Translations under genes and position numbers: made by a program
Shown: one piece after another, positions 10,372-21,688 of the stretch
Layout of the letters: every line of letters begins with the position of its first letter
Numbering within the stretch: the stretch's first letter is position 1
From: Camillea tinctor
Taxonomy: Eukaryota > Ascomycota > Sordariomycetes > Xylariales > Xylariaceae
Assembly (NCBI GenBank): GCA_022578605.1
Contig: MU394086.1
Span: 62,001-126,000 of the forward strand
Reading direction: 5' to 3'
DNA length: 64,000 bases
Notes under the pieces: model-generated
What the model saw: the letters and a program-made list of their open reading frames with translations, nothing else
Databases searched by the model: none
Told to the model about the DNA's origin: nothing

Positions 10372-12843
10372 TTACTGTGTACCCCTCTCGATCGTATTGA
10401 TCTTTTGCTCGGTAGAAGCTCGTGGGGAAATCTCTAGAAGCTTAGCGCTACCTGCACTGAAGTTTCGAACATGTCCCTGGTTGAGCTTGACGCTGGTCGC
10501 TCGCTGTGGTTCGACGGGACTTGGCTCGTCATCCTCGGCTTCACTATCTCTTCCAAATTCTTTTTCGTCCTCAAATTCTTTTTCATCATCGAAGGACTGT
10601 AGAAGCCCTTCTCGGCTTCTCATAGTGTCTCTATGATGTACAACAGGAATTTGTCCAACGGCACCCCACTTAGCCTCAGGCTCAGCTTCCTCTTCGTCAC
10701 TGCTGGGACGGGCTTCGCCAGTAGACTTGCGATGCATGTGATTTGGAACAACACTGTTCAAATACTCGTCATCGGCAATGTTGTCATCATCGGTGTGCTC
10801 CGAGGGTGGGTCGTCGGAACCACCTGAGACTATTTGCGGAGGGTACTGTGTCATAGAGCTCCGCATACCTGTCGAAGCCCGCTTCTTGTTTATTCGGCCA
10901 CCAGAGAGCCATGACGCTTCCGAGTCGATGGACGCGAGTGACATGGACTGGGGCGCTGGGGATGACTGTACTTCATCTCGATGCCAGGAAATGGGGGTAG
11001 CGCGCAAAACTTCCTGCGATCGGTGATCTGAGTTGGGGGTATCATAGCGCATCTGTACGTCGTCGTCGGGAATAATTGGTAGGGGATCGGCAGAGGGAGG
11101 GTCGGCTTCAGGGGACGCGACACGGGAATCAGGTGGGGAAAGCGGCAACTCAGGTAAATCCTCTCGGAAACGAGACATGGTGCGCTTGGGTACGGTGGAG
11201 CTAGGTCTCCGAGGTGGCATGTAATTAATAGGGGGCTGTGGTGAATTGGCTAACATGGAATCTCGAGAGGTATTGGAGAATGACGAGGGTCCAGAGCTAC
11301 GCCGATTCTTCCCCCATTTGAAGAGTGATATCCACGGTCGGGAAGATCTGCTCTCAGACGTTCGACGACTGCCAGATTCCGTATCGTCAAGTTTGCCTAG
11401 AGCGGGTGATGGTGTAGTATTTAGCTCTGGTCGCCGCCCCTGGGTTGAAGATCTAGGTGATCTTGATCGAGACTTCTTCGATCGGATAAAATTCAGGATT
11501 CTGGGGCTTGAAGGACGTGATGCAGGAGCCTCCTCAGGCTGAACATCAGGCTCGGGGAGGGCAGCGGTCTCGAAAACCTTAGTCGTCGACCGTTCAAGCG
11601 GGATGCTGTCTGTCCGGTGGAACTCATCTAGGGGTGCAGGTGAAGTTCTATGACTTTCCAGCTCCTCACCTCGATCCGACTGCTTGCTGCGTCTCCGACG
11701 GGAATCGCTCGTAGATCTCCTCTTTGACGAAGTGACCACCGCTGAGGTTGGGTCGTGAGCGGGTCCAGATAGCTCCCGACCCAGAACGCCTCGCTCGAGG
11801 TTCGGTGGGGGTGGTGTGCCGCTTTTGATAGCAGCTGCCTCTTCCGCTCGCTGCCTCTCCGACCTCCTTGCCAACCGCCTTTCTACTCTCTCTTGTTCTT
11901 TCTCTCTCTTTCTCTCTCTTCTTCGCTTGTCTCGTTCCATCAATTCTCGGAGATCTGAGGAGTCTAAATCATCTGCTAATTCGTCGATCCTCTTATGAGC
12001 CCTCAATGTCGATTCGGGAATTGCGCCCTTCTCGGAAATCCTCCTCTTCGAAGATTGTGAGCGTGCTAGCCCCGAGCCACCTGGGCCGTATAGCGTATTC
12101 GTGGCGCATCGCAACGTGGGACGAGGAGCAAGAGCATCGAGGGTCGACAGCTTCCACGAAATATGCTCCGAATCGGAAGACATGGCGGAACGGATCGATT
12201 CAGGTACAGGTAGAGAGATGTCGGAGGAGGGCTGTTCCCAATTTCTGTTGAGACCAGTCCTATAACGCTTACTATCCTTTCTCATAGGGCGACCGGCTAT
12301 CCAGGTGTCGGTAGCAGGGCGTATAGGCATGAAGAGACTCATAGCCTTAATCTCAGCTTCGCGATCATGGTCTTCCTTCCGGCGTTTGCTCGACTTCTTC
12401 CGTGGTAGGGGCTGGCCTCTTCGCTTGTTACGCGAGTTGTCGTGGTGTAGGGTTGGGACTCGGGTCATGGACTCGTCGTTGGACGGCGCAGGAACTATTT
12501 GGCTCCCCATACCCGTGTCTGTTACATCTGCGACAGCCGGGATGGGGCCTGGAGGCAATGCTGGAACAGGGTCCTTCCTGGTCTTGGCAACACGCAACGA
12601 GTCCCGTCGCCCCGGTGAGAAGCTATAGGCACGTTTGCGACGCTGTAATTTGTTAGGCGCCTCCCGACCTGTCCTCAAAGGCCTTCCACCAGAAGTAGGA
12701 CCAGCGACTTCATTCTCGGTCTGGGCTCGCAACGGAGGGTTATCTCGACGACCTCGCGCGGGCACCTCGAAATCAGAACCATCGATGGGCGTGGTGCGGG
12801 AGCGTCGCCGGGACCCCCTGCGACGGAAGGGCCATAAGGCCAT
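10372..12843 (-). CDS. Large disordered Ser/Arg/Pro-rich protein, function unknown
   Basis: A single open exon of 823 codons if translation starts at the ATG at 12843, where the protein begins MALWPFRRRGSRRRSRT. An in-frame ATG ten codons upstream (12873) is possible; I prefer the inner one because the MALWPFRR start looks like the conserved N-terminus of this fungal family. Nearly the whole chain is low-complexity: basic Ser/Arg patches, many SP and TP sites, a highly charged KREKEQERVERR-type helix near the middle, and an acidic C-terminal third. No signal peptide, membrane segment or enzyme domain is seen. From memory, orthologues in Pezizomycotina are sometimes labelled LPXTG-motif cell wall anchor protein; nothing here supports a cell-wall role. 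Its composition suggests an intracellular, phosphorylated scaffold, which is inference. Confidence 0.75.
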   Translation of the reverse strand: MALWPFRRRGSRRRSRTTPIDGSDFEVPARGRRDNPPLRAQTENEVAGPTSGGRPLRTGREAPNKLQRRKRAYSFSPGRRDSLRVAKTRKDPVPALPPGPIPAVADVTDTGMGSQIVPAPSNDESMTRVPTLHHDNSRNKRRGQPLPRKKSSKRRKEDHDREAEIKAMSLFMPIRPATDTWIAGRPMRKDSKRYRTGLNRNWEQPSSDISLPVPESIRSAMSSDSEHISWKLSTLDALAPRPTLRCATNTLYGPGGSGLARSQSSKRRISEKGAIPESTLRAHKRIDELADDLDSSDLRELMERDKRRRERKREKEQERVERRLARRSERQRAEEAAAIKSGTPPPPNLERGVLGRELSGPAHDPTSAVVTSSKRRSTSDSRRRRSKQSDRGEELESHRTSPAPLDEFHRTDSIPLERSTTKVFETAALPEPDVQPEEAPASRPSSPRILNFIRSKKSRSRSPRSSTQGRRPELNTTPSPALGKLDDTESGSRRTSESRSSRPWISLFKWGKNRRSSGPSSFSNTSRDSMLANSPQPPINYMPPRRPSSTVPKRTMSRFREDLPELPLSPPDSRVASPEADPPSADPLPIIPDDDVQMRYDTPNSDHRSQEVLRATPISWHRDEVQSSPAPQSMSLASIDSEASWLSGGRINKKRASTGMRSSMTQYPPQIVSGGSDDPPSEHTDDDNIADDEYLNSVVPNHMHRKSTGEARPSSDEEEAEPEAKWGAVGQIPVVHHRDTMRSREGLLQSFDDEKEFEDEKEFGRDSEAEDDEPSPVEPQRATSVKLNQGHVRNFSAGSAKLLEISPRASTEQKINTIERGTQ

Positions 12844-13750
12844 TATTTTCGCAAAGCTACTAGCCGAACTCAATCGTGAGGGGGGTTGCAGAGCGGCAAG
12901 AAATATGGGCAGTGCAGGGTTACCGACTGGTGTTCTTGACTATGGTGGGTGATGGCCGTTGCAAATTGATTATCGCCATGGGCGCAGGTCGAGTCAGTAA
13001 GTCATGTGCGACGATTAATGTTCGTCGGGTTGGGTTGTAAACGGAGAAAAGGGGGGGGAGAAGCCCTGATTTAGTAGAGAAAATCTAGTAGTGAATTTTA
13101 ATTCATTGCTAGATACTAGGTAGAGATAATCAAATCAGCATTGGTTGGTGTGTAAGTGTAAGTGTAAGTGGAAGTGTAAGTGAGGAAAGCTTGTCGCACT
13201 GCAGTAATATGAGAGTAAAAATATCTACTAAGTAGTGTAAATGAAATAATGCCAAGCCAAGATAAATAAACTATCTGGACAGATCAAGGTTCATGACAGA
13301 AAGGGCAATTAACCCTTCGCGTTGGAATGTTTGGAGAGATTGAGAAGGGAAGGGAAAGGAAGGGAGTGGTGGTTAGGAGAGAGGGAGAGAGAGAGAGGAG
13401 ACGGGAAGAAGTGGCAATGGATTATAACTTTGACTTACTCTGTAAACTTGTGTGTAGTGTAGTGTAGTGTATTGTATTAGTGTTAGTGCTTTCTACTTTG
13501 GTGTATACATCGATTCGGGGGGTATCATGTGCCTATCCACCTAAAGTTAGGTAGGTTTATAAAGTTGTGGTGGCGTTGATGGGAGAAGATGGATGATGTA
13601 TGTGGTAGGTTAGAAGTATGCAAGTAAGCTCAGTTTAACAAGAGAGAAGAAAAAATTGGGGGAGGGGGAGGGAAGGTTGGTGATTTAAGGTTCATTTTTA
13701 GAAGGGACTTGTACGTAGTAGTAGCATGTTTGTGTGTGTGCCCATGTAAG

Positions 13751-13753
<3 letters not shown>

Positions 13754-13801
<48 letters not shown>
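13754..13801. repeat. (GT)24 microsatellite
   Basis: An uninterrupted run of 24 GT dinucleotides, the longest perfect dinucleotide array in the window. It is intergenic. Confidence 0.95.
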
Positions 13802-13803
<2 letters not shown>

Positions 13804-16255
13804 CTTACTACCCTACCTACTTCACCAACCCAAGCTCGATTCATTATAAAGAAAGAGCTCTTGTGAATTAAATCGAACCTTTTTTTTCTCGTGTGAAAAA
13901 AAATCGGTACTTAATTTTCTATACATTGGCCCACTCCTGTACATGTACCCTCTTTTGGTACATGATTGGTGGGGCCCGTTTATGTTTCCCACACACTCTC
14001 TCTCTCCCCTCCCTCTTTCTGTCTCCCTCTTCTCTTTTCTCCATCCCTTCTGATGTATGGCTCGTCACTCCCTCCAGCTACACAGGAAATTGAGTGATTT
14101 GAATCAATACTACCCTTTTTTCTTTTAATCCAAGTTTGGTATTGGGTCCATATTCTCGACTAGGTAAGGTTCAGATTATTTATTTTCATTTAAATAATTT
14201 TGCTCATCCTACTTACCGCAGAATATATGTCTGTGCCATTCGACTTACATCTAAGAGGTATACATCTAATAAGTATCACATAACCTAATGCCCATCATGG
14301 GTGTCTGGTTTTATCCAAAATAGCAATTGACCTTTATCTCTATGAACAGATCCTGCAGACAACGTGTATCTTATTCTCTTGAGCGACCACACCAACTCAG
14401 AGATAAAGCAAGGTACCCGGGCTTGTCCAGCATGGCTGCTGTGTCTCTAGTCTGCCTAGCTTATTGTCTTGAACATCCGTTTTTTCCTTTCAATTCTCCC
14501 TTCTGTTTTTTTCTGGGTATTGGAATGGGTGGTTGCAGTAGGACTGCATGTAGTCTTGGCGATAGAAAGGTACCTGAACCTGGAGTCCGGGCTTGATACA
14601 TTAAAAAGAATGTGAGATTCATTCTGTATTTTCTACTGGGCACCCCCTTTAAACTGCCTGGTCTGGGAATGCTTCAACTTACTACTACCGAATCTATAAA
14701 CCGAGCGGTTCCAGGCTAAACCAGACGATGAAATGACGAAGGAATATATCATGACTTGATTCCTTAATCAAGTTGTTTCTCGACGTCACCTGCCGTCTGT
14801 TCTCTCCCTATTTTCTTTTTACATCTCTGATCTCTGGGTTCTGGGTTAGCTGATGATAGCGCCATTTATGGCAAACATGCAACCGACCCTCCCAAGCCTC
14901 CCCTCTCCCCCCTCCTCGCCCCCAGTCTGTTAGTGATGTCAAGGTACCAGGGGACACCAGCAAGGTACCGCCACCTCTTGTGTGTCACCGCCGGCAGACG
15001 ACAAGCTGCAACTCCTGTCCCCCTACTCGGATCCTATTCTTGTCTGGGCTTGACTGGTCACTTGCTGAAGCGCGCTATATGTTGTATTGTAGTATTACGG
15101 CCAGATCCCCAACCCAACCCCTTGCTCCTGGCCTACGTATATACATACCACCTCTCTACCGTATGGACATACACTGACAAGAGGAACTCGGACGTGACGG
15201 GAACGGACCTCGCGAGGAACGAACTATCTAACCTAGTGCCACGGCTCTTTGACCCGTTCCCCACGATGAGGGCTAGTAGGGTTTGCTAGGTCGCCATCGT
15301 TCGTCTCCGACGATCACAGCTTTGGTTTGGGTAGTACCTAGGAACTCCAAAGATTCGATGGCTCTTGTCAAAAACAGCCCTAGCACGACTTGCCGAGCAC
15401 CCGCTAACCCTTTAGAACAGGTGTCCGGCGAATTGAGAGTTGAACTTTTGCCTTTCTAGCCAATTCGTCGTATGGCCAGGGGGGGCGCTTTGGGGTTCTC
15501 GAAGTAACTCCGTACGCAGAGTATATGTACATGTCTCACGTGCGACGTATGTATATTCCCCGGCCTGTGCCATCCAAGCTCCCGCCCGCATGAAAGCTGC
15601 TTTAGCTCGTACCAAGCATGTAGCTCTACTTGACTTATTTCCATTTGCTGCTGCACGTCCACCGCAGCAGACAGATAACATCTTAGGTAGCACCCGCCGG
15701 CGGAAGCCAATACCACTCTTGTTAGTCCAGTCTACTCGTTCGTATTCATGGCAAGTGGAGCAACCTTAGCACGACTATGTTGTCCTGTGCTGATGCCACG
15801 AAAAAAAATAAAAAATCTTTGTGGGAATGGGGAACGCTGCAGAGTTTGGTAATGTACGCTACATGAGAAGATCGACCACGGAATACTTACCCACTCCCTT
15901 TTATTTTGCAAATCGCCGTCTCCCTACTCCACCTGTGCACGCTACTACAGCGGGAAGCTTGTGAAGATTTTTCCGTTTTGTAAGATCCACTGCTGATCAC
16001 CTCCAGCGTCCTTTGGGAGGTACCTGAACATGACCGTGGCGCGCTGTGCGTAGGTACGTCATTACACTAGAATTTGGTAGGGCACAAGTTCCGGATCTAA
16101 GTATGTGAAGGGCAAATGATTGACGCTCCGTGCGTTTAAGTGACGGGGCGTAAGGCAAGGCCTGGCAGACTTTTGTATTCCTCTCGACGTCACTGCAACT
16201 GAACCTGGTATCGAGGCCCGCGTGGCTGGCTTTGGCTTTCTATTCTGTTTAGGTG

Positions 16256-16299
16256 GGTTAGTAATGTGAGTATAGACTCACTCACTCAAATTACTAACC
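16256..16299. repeat. Inverted repeat with bulge
   Basis: GGTTAGTAAT (16256-16265) is perfectly complementary to ATTACTAACC (16290-16299). An inner GTGAGT/ACTCAC stem (16266-16271 with 16276-16281) closes a four-base loop and leaves an eight-base bulge on one side. No gene is adjacent. Confidence 0.7.
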
Positions 16300-18319
16300 T
16301 ACACATAAGGCATGTTAGGTCTCCGTGCCTATTTCCCGCGAAGAGCGCCAGAGTCGGCGTTGTTAGCGACAGCGGGTGGGTTGAAACTAATGCGGCCGGT
16401 GCTCTTATTGGGATCTATGGAGGTAGATGATGGATCTGGTCTTTGCTGCATCGACTGACACGTAAGTAGAACGTTTATGTGCACGACGCATAGAATCCCC
16501 CGGATGCATGCACGAGATGGTCCCTCAGAACCCCTAATGGACAGCCGGCTTAAAGCTTGCATTCGACAAGAAGTTTCTCTCCTGACTTTTCAATAGATTT
16601 GAAGACAGGTGGAGTCAACCGTGACAACCCAATTTATCCACCGTCGCGTAACGAAAAGTAGCAATTCGCGAGCAATGCTTGTGGCATATATTCTAGGCAG
16701 TTAAGCATTTGAGACGGGAGCCGTCTTTCAGCTGTCCTCTCCCGCAGGAGAGATCATCCCCGCCAACATAGGTTATCTGGTTACTTACATCCATCCTATA
16801 ACCTACCTAGATATACTATATTTTGTCATTGTTAACCCGGATCGATTTCTTGTTGGAATGTTAGGACAATTGAATGAGGCGTCTCAATTAGGGATAATTC
16901 CAAACGCAACGTTCTACATTCGTTGGACCCCTTACACAGAACTATAGATGTACTACCACTACTCCGTACCTCGGTATATATTACCAACTTCGACAGACAT
17001 GAGTTCTTTTTTTACTTTTGCAGCTTTGGTCGTAAGCAGCCTTCGGTAGGTAGGTAGCAGCCAAGGATCATGGCAAGATGGCTGAAGAAGGAACAGTACC
17101 TAGCCACATTACCCCGTATAAGCAGGCGAAGCAGCTGAATTATAACAAGGTGGTAGGTACACCTACTCATAACCCGTAAACTGCCTCATACTTAGTAGTA
17201 CCTAACATACCTGGTCACTGGCTCGTCTGTACACATAGAAACGACTAACGATAGATGTGGCTGGTGGCTAAGAATACATAATGTTTCACGATAGACGCCT
17301 CGACCGCCGGCTAAAGCTCGCTCATCTCTTTGAAGGAGGTCAGAAACCAATCAACCCTCAAAGATACAGAGCTCGACCCAGGAGGTATTTCGTCACCAGC
17401 CTATAGCATGGACAGATATATGTGAGGGATAGAATAAACAGACCAGGCCTAGCAGGACACATCCACGCGCTGCAGAGGGAACCCGTCAGGCATTGAGGAC
17501 GATCCGCTAGGATTGCTTGTGGAAATGCCGGGATAGCGGGACTCAAGGGCTTTAAATGGGCAAGATGGACCTATTTCCCAAACAACCCCGGTCCAATGAT
17601 AGCTCGGCAGCCCCGGGGGACTCGAGCAGCTTCGAATTCCCGTGATATACATGAAAACATGAAAACAGGAGAACAGGAGCTGACTCGAGTAGCTTTACCT
17701 AGGCCTCTAACTACTATGTTGTATGGATATGGATATCTCCTAGTGTGACAGGTTTCAAGTCGGCGTACATCACGTACTGAAGTGTTAGGACTTTTAATTA
17801 GATACGGTGGCACGGCATATTCGTTATATTTTTCCTATTTGTCTGGGAAAATGAGTCATATATATGAATATTCAGTCCTAGTGTCCTATTCTCCCTTGGA
17901 ATGTATATGACCTATATAGGTTATATGTATGTACCTTATGTGGAAGGTGTAAAAACGTTGGAAGACCGACTAACCAGGTCTGCTAGTGTAGATATGTATT
18001 TTGTATTATGTACCTAGAGTATAACGCTTGTGCACAGACCATTTAAAATATCCAGAAAGAGTGGGTTTATAACGGGAATATCGAATATTCTTTATCGATA
18101 TGCTTGGCCAATCATCGAGAGCAACTGGTGGGTTAACCAATTCTTAATGTTTACTTGCCCCACACAGCAACCACATCAAAACAGTTGCCTTTGTTAACCT
18201 AAATAAACCCTTACAACTGATGTCAAACTTCAATACTACCATTGCCATTTCATACACACGACCCAATTCGACATAGAGAGAAATCCCAAAGCATAGCAAT
18301 ACACCGACAAAAATCAAAA

Positions 18320-19811
18320 ATGGCGTTCAACCCACGCATGTCGATAATACCGGCGGCGCAAACGCAGTCGCGCACCCGCAAGAAGGAGGAAGAAGCCGAT
18401 GCATTCATGAGACTACCAGACAGGGAGATTGTAGGATGTATAACAGACATCGGTATCCCCTTCACAGTGGCAGACCTACAAAAGCCGAATGCAGTACAAG
18501 TCCAGATGATCTTCGAATGGTTTGCCGAACTATTGCTAAATGCCACACGCGAGACGGTAGAGCCAGCTATGCGTGCTGCTGCCGAAGACGTCTGCGGCGA
18601 GTTTTCCGACGTCGTTCCTCCAGACACACGCAACCTAATGGGATTCTACGTTTCGCTGCGCCGCCTACTGCTCGAGTGCGGCGTCACCGACTTCAGCTTC
18701 AGCGACCTGTACAAGCCGACACACCCCCGCCTCGTCAAGATTTTTAGCTACCTTATCAACTTTGTCCGTTTCCGCGAGAGCCAGACCAATGTCATCGACG
18801 AGCACTTCAACAAGGCCGAGCAAACCAAGGCGCGCATCGAGACGCTGTACGGCGAGAATCAAGACATGGAAGCCCGACTCGACGAGATGCGACATAACCG
18901 CAAGGCGATGGAGGCCCAGGTACGCGAGAAAGCGGATCGGAACGAAGAGCTCAAGAAGACACTACTGGAACTGCGACGGAATCAAGAGAAGGTGGCTGCG
19001 CGGCTAGAGGATGCGAAAGCGAAGAAAGGGGAACTCGCCCAGAGATTGGAGCAGAAAACAACCGAGAAGATGATGCTGAAACAAGAAAGCGCCAAACTAC
19101 GACCCTACACCTTGCAGAGCCCCCAAGCCCTGCAGACGAGTCTGACGGAGCTCAACAACACGCTCAACACGGACAAAGCGCACATCGACTCGCTCGACCG
19201 GCGCGCGCGGGCTCTCCAAACCTCCACCGACTCGTTCGGCGTGGTGGCGACAGACGTGGCGTCGTGCATCAAGCTGCTGGAGGAGATCGCGGTGGAGCTA
19301 TCCAAAGAAGAGGAGGAGAACGCGCGCAACGCGAAGCAGCGGGACGCGCTGTCGGAGCGGGGTAACAACGTCCGCGAGGTCGAGCGCACCGAGGCGCTGC
19401 TGCAGCGGCAGCTGAGCAAGTGGAACGAGCGCACGGAGAAGCTGCGCGACCAGAGCCGCGAGAAGGCCCAGGAGGCCAAGGAGAAGATGGAGGAGCTGCG
19501 CGCCCTGCACAAGAAGCTCACGGCGGAGCGGGCGGCTAAGGGGAATGAGATCGAGAGGCGGCGGGTGCGTATCGAGCAGACGGAGAAGAAGGTAAGAGGT
19601 TTTTTTTTTCCCCCTTTCGGTGGGGGTTTGGTTATGCTATTTATAAACCTGGGAATCGGGCTTTGATGGGATAGGCTAACTGAGAAACGCGATACAGATG
19701 TTGGATCTTAAGGAGAACATCGAAAATGAGGTCCACAATGCGTACGACGAGTACCTCAAGATGGAGTCGCACATCAAGCTGTATATCACGGAGATGGAGC
19801 AGGCCATCTGA
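18320..19811 (+). CDS. NUF2: Kinetochore protein Nuf2 (Ndc80 complex)
   Basis: Two exons, 18320-19591 and 19698-19811, with a 106-nt intron (GTAAGA donor, GGCTAAC branch, ACAG acceptor) in phase 0, giving 461 residues. Yeast and human Nuf2 are 451 and 464. The start is the ATG at 18320 (MAFNPRMSI); an in-frame ATG 26 codons upstream is less likely because it lies outside the conserved region. Residues 1 to about 150 form the calponin-homology-like head ([50 protein letters not shown]). The rest is continuous coiled coil ending in EMEQAI. Nuf2 pairs with Ndc80 in the outer kinetochore to bind spindle microtubules and is essential for chromosome segregation. The open frame runs on into the intron, so a gene call without the splice would miss the last 37 residues. 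Confidence 0.93.
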
Positions 19812-20183
19812 TATGGCCGATGACAGATAAAACCCTGCACTCTGTGATGTGACTCCCCCGTATTTGTTACGTGCGTATTATGATGGCTCATGAAATTGGG
19901 ATGGGATATATATATACCACTTTATCGGCGTTTTAAGGTAATAAGGGGGTGGATGAGAAGGGATGGTTTCTGGCTGGGATAGAGCATTCAGGGGAGGGTA
20001 TAGCTCGTGTGTATTAGTGACCTAGTGCGTATCACTGTTTCTCCTCCCGGTTCTACTTTATGTTTTTGATAATGATATTATGCATTTCACCACGTCCGTA
20101 TGTCGTTCTTTTCTATATATTCCACATACGTATCCATCATGACAATCAGCCTCATCAAGTTCAATGATGTACATCTCATCTTC
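19812..20183. other. Short interval between convergent genes
   Basis: Contains the 3' ends of NUF2 (plus) and the following minus-strand gene. No further feature is seen. Confidence 0.6.
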
Positions 20184-21056
20184 CTACACTTCCCCTTCCC
20201 TATCCTCAGCCAAACCCCTTACCTCCTCGTATATTAGCCCTTTTTCTTCCCCCTCTCCTTCTTTCCTCCCATCCTCTTCCTCTCCCCCCTCATCATCCCA
20301 CACTCCCCGCTGAAACCTAAACCACCGCCCCAGCACCCTCCCCACCTCCACCGTCCTCCCCGCCCACGTGCTACCACCACTAACCCCTATCTTCCGCCTC
20401 ACCCCACCGCTGAGCACGGGCGCCTCCTCCGCGAGCAGATCCTCCAGTCTCTGCGCATTTCCTTCTCCCTCCCCCGTCCCCTCTCCTGTCGCCTCTGAAG
20501 ATGATGATGACACCAGCGGCTCCACAAGCACAGCCTGCCACCCCAGCCGATACGCCAGCTCCACCAGCGCCGCGGCCGTCGCCCCGAGGCCCTGCGCGCT
20601 CCACTCGCTGGTGCGCCGGTGGAGCGCGAGGAGCCCGTAGACGAGGAGCGCAGGCGGCGCTCCGGACGCAGGGGAGGGCGTCGGGGGAGCGGGTACCCGT
20701 GCAAGAGAAGGGTTGCTGGGGGAGAAGACGGAGAGGTAGGCGCGCAGGTGCGTCACCGTGGGAGCGTGGACCACGCGGATGTGGCGCGAGGTGGCGACTT
20801 GGTGGAGGGGCGAGGCGAGGAGGGCGTGTTGGGTTGGGGGACGGGGGTTCCGGGGTGGAGGATGGTTGGTGGTACGTGGGCCCTTTTCTGCTGCTGGAGA
20901 TGGGGCTTGCTGGCTTAGGTCGCGGGCCAGGGACGAGAGGAAGTCCGCCTGCGAGGTGCATATGATGAGGGTTGTGGGGTAGGCGTGGTAGCTTAGGATG
21001 TAGTTTAGGAGCTCGGAGGGGAGGGCTGGGGATAGGAGGAGAGGAGTTGGCGACAT
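20184..21056 (-). CDS. Conserved fungal protein of unknown function
   Basis: Single exon, 290 residues. The N-terminal part (LPSELLNYILSYHAYPTTLIICTS, split here by a disordered Pro-rich insert) leads to VTHLRAYLSVF, then LLVYGLLALHRRTSEWSAQG followed by a helix, and near the C-terminus GRTVEVGRVLGRWFRF before an acidic tail. I recognise this motif order as recurring in uncharacterised Pezizomycotina proteins but cannot name it. The alternation of hydrophobic strands and helices could fit a degenerate RecA-like fold such as Rad51-paralogue mediators; no Walker A is visible, so this is speculation. The coding strand is GC-rich, which creates long open frames on the opposite strand; these are judged spurious. 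It diverges from the AP-3 beta gene, with about 630 nt between the two start codons. Confidence 0.75.
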   Translation of the reverse strand: MSPTPLLLSPALPSELLNYILSYHAYPTTLIICTSQADFLSSLARDLSQQAPSPAAEKGPRTTNHPPPRNPRPPTQHALLASPLHQVATSRHIRVVHAPTVTHLRAYLSVFSPSNPSLARVPAPPTPSPASGAPPALLVYGLLALHRRTSEWSAQGLGATAAALVELAYRLGWQAVLVEPLVSSSSSEATGEGTGEGEGNAQRLEDLLAEEAPVLSGGVRRKIGVSGGSTWAGRTVEVGRVLGRWFRFQRGVWDDEGGEEEDGRKEGEGEEKGLIYEEVRGLAEDREGEV

Positions 21057-21688
21057 TGGGTTGGGTTGGGTTGTCCCCGGGGCGTATGGCGGGTGTACGG
21101 TTTGATGTAAGTGATGTGATGTGATATGTATAGAAGAATAGTTTTATAAGGTGAATGAAGCTGCGATGTTCTACTGCTCGGGGTTTTCCTTCTTTGGCTT
21201 CCCCTGGTTATAAACACTCAGCAATTTAGAGATGTTGACTTATGCAATCTAATGCCCCTTATAACTGAAGGTTTCAATGTAGTATCACGAGACACGGATG
21301 CAGTAGAATGTAAACATGTAAGTGTAGACCCAAAATAAGTACCTAGGTTAGGTAAGTTACGTATCTTGGTACTTACGGAGAGCACCGGCAGAATAGACTT
21401 TAAAGTTGCAGAGCCGGGAAGAGTGGGACGGCAGGTAGGTAATCCGTAGCGGGTCCCCCCTGGTCCCCTTGAACAGGACCCCGCCAATGAGCTAACGAAC
21501 CAATAAATTCACTTCCAATCGACGTCACGCCGCGCTTGTTGTCCACTTACATAGATATTCCCGCCGACCTTGACCTTAACTTCGAATTATACCTACTTAC
21601 ATACTTATATTCATACTATTCACATCCACCCACCATCACGGCTGTAGCAGCTTGCAAAGCTGGCTGCGCTCGGCAACACCCCGACACC
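21057..21688. other. Divergent promoter region
   Basis: 632 nt between two divergent start codons. It must contain both promoters. A CTAGGTTAGGTAAG motif lies at about 21341-21356; no defined regulatory site is recognised. Confidence 0.5.

Larger units (their letters stand above)
12874..18319. other. Long gene-poor interval
   Basis: About 5.4 kb without a recognisable gene. Frames of 60-120 codons occur at 14.3-15.8 kb and 17.3-17.8 kb but lack coding bias or known motifs. The interval contains hexamer-like GTGTAA repeats at about 13148-13182, the GT microsatellite at 13754-13801 and a bulged inverted repeat at 16256-16299. The left end must carry the 5' region of the Ser/Arg-rich gene and the right end the NUF2 promoter. 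Confidence 0.6.

Noticed and set aside
14933..15769. Frames of 65-118 codons in the 13-18 kb gap
   Set aside because: Several overlapping frames on both strands with no coding bias, no splice continuation and no recognisable motifs.
16852..17000. Second LTR-like start TGTTGGAAT
   Set aside because: The match to the 1241 segment stops after nine bases and no LTR end or target duplication is visible.
20368..20982. Long plus-strand open frames opposite the 290-residue gene
   Set aside because: They arise from GC-rich codon bias of the minus-strand gene and have Arg/Ala/Gly-rich composition typical of antisense frames.
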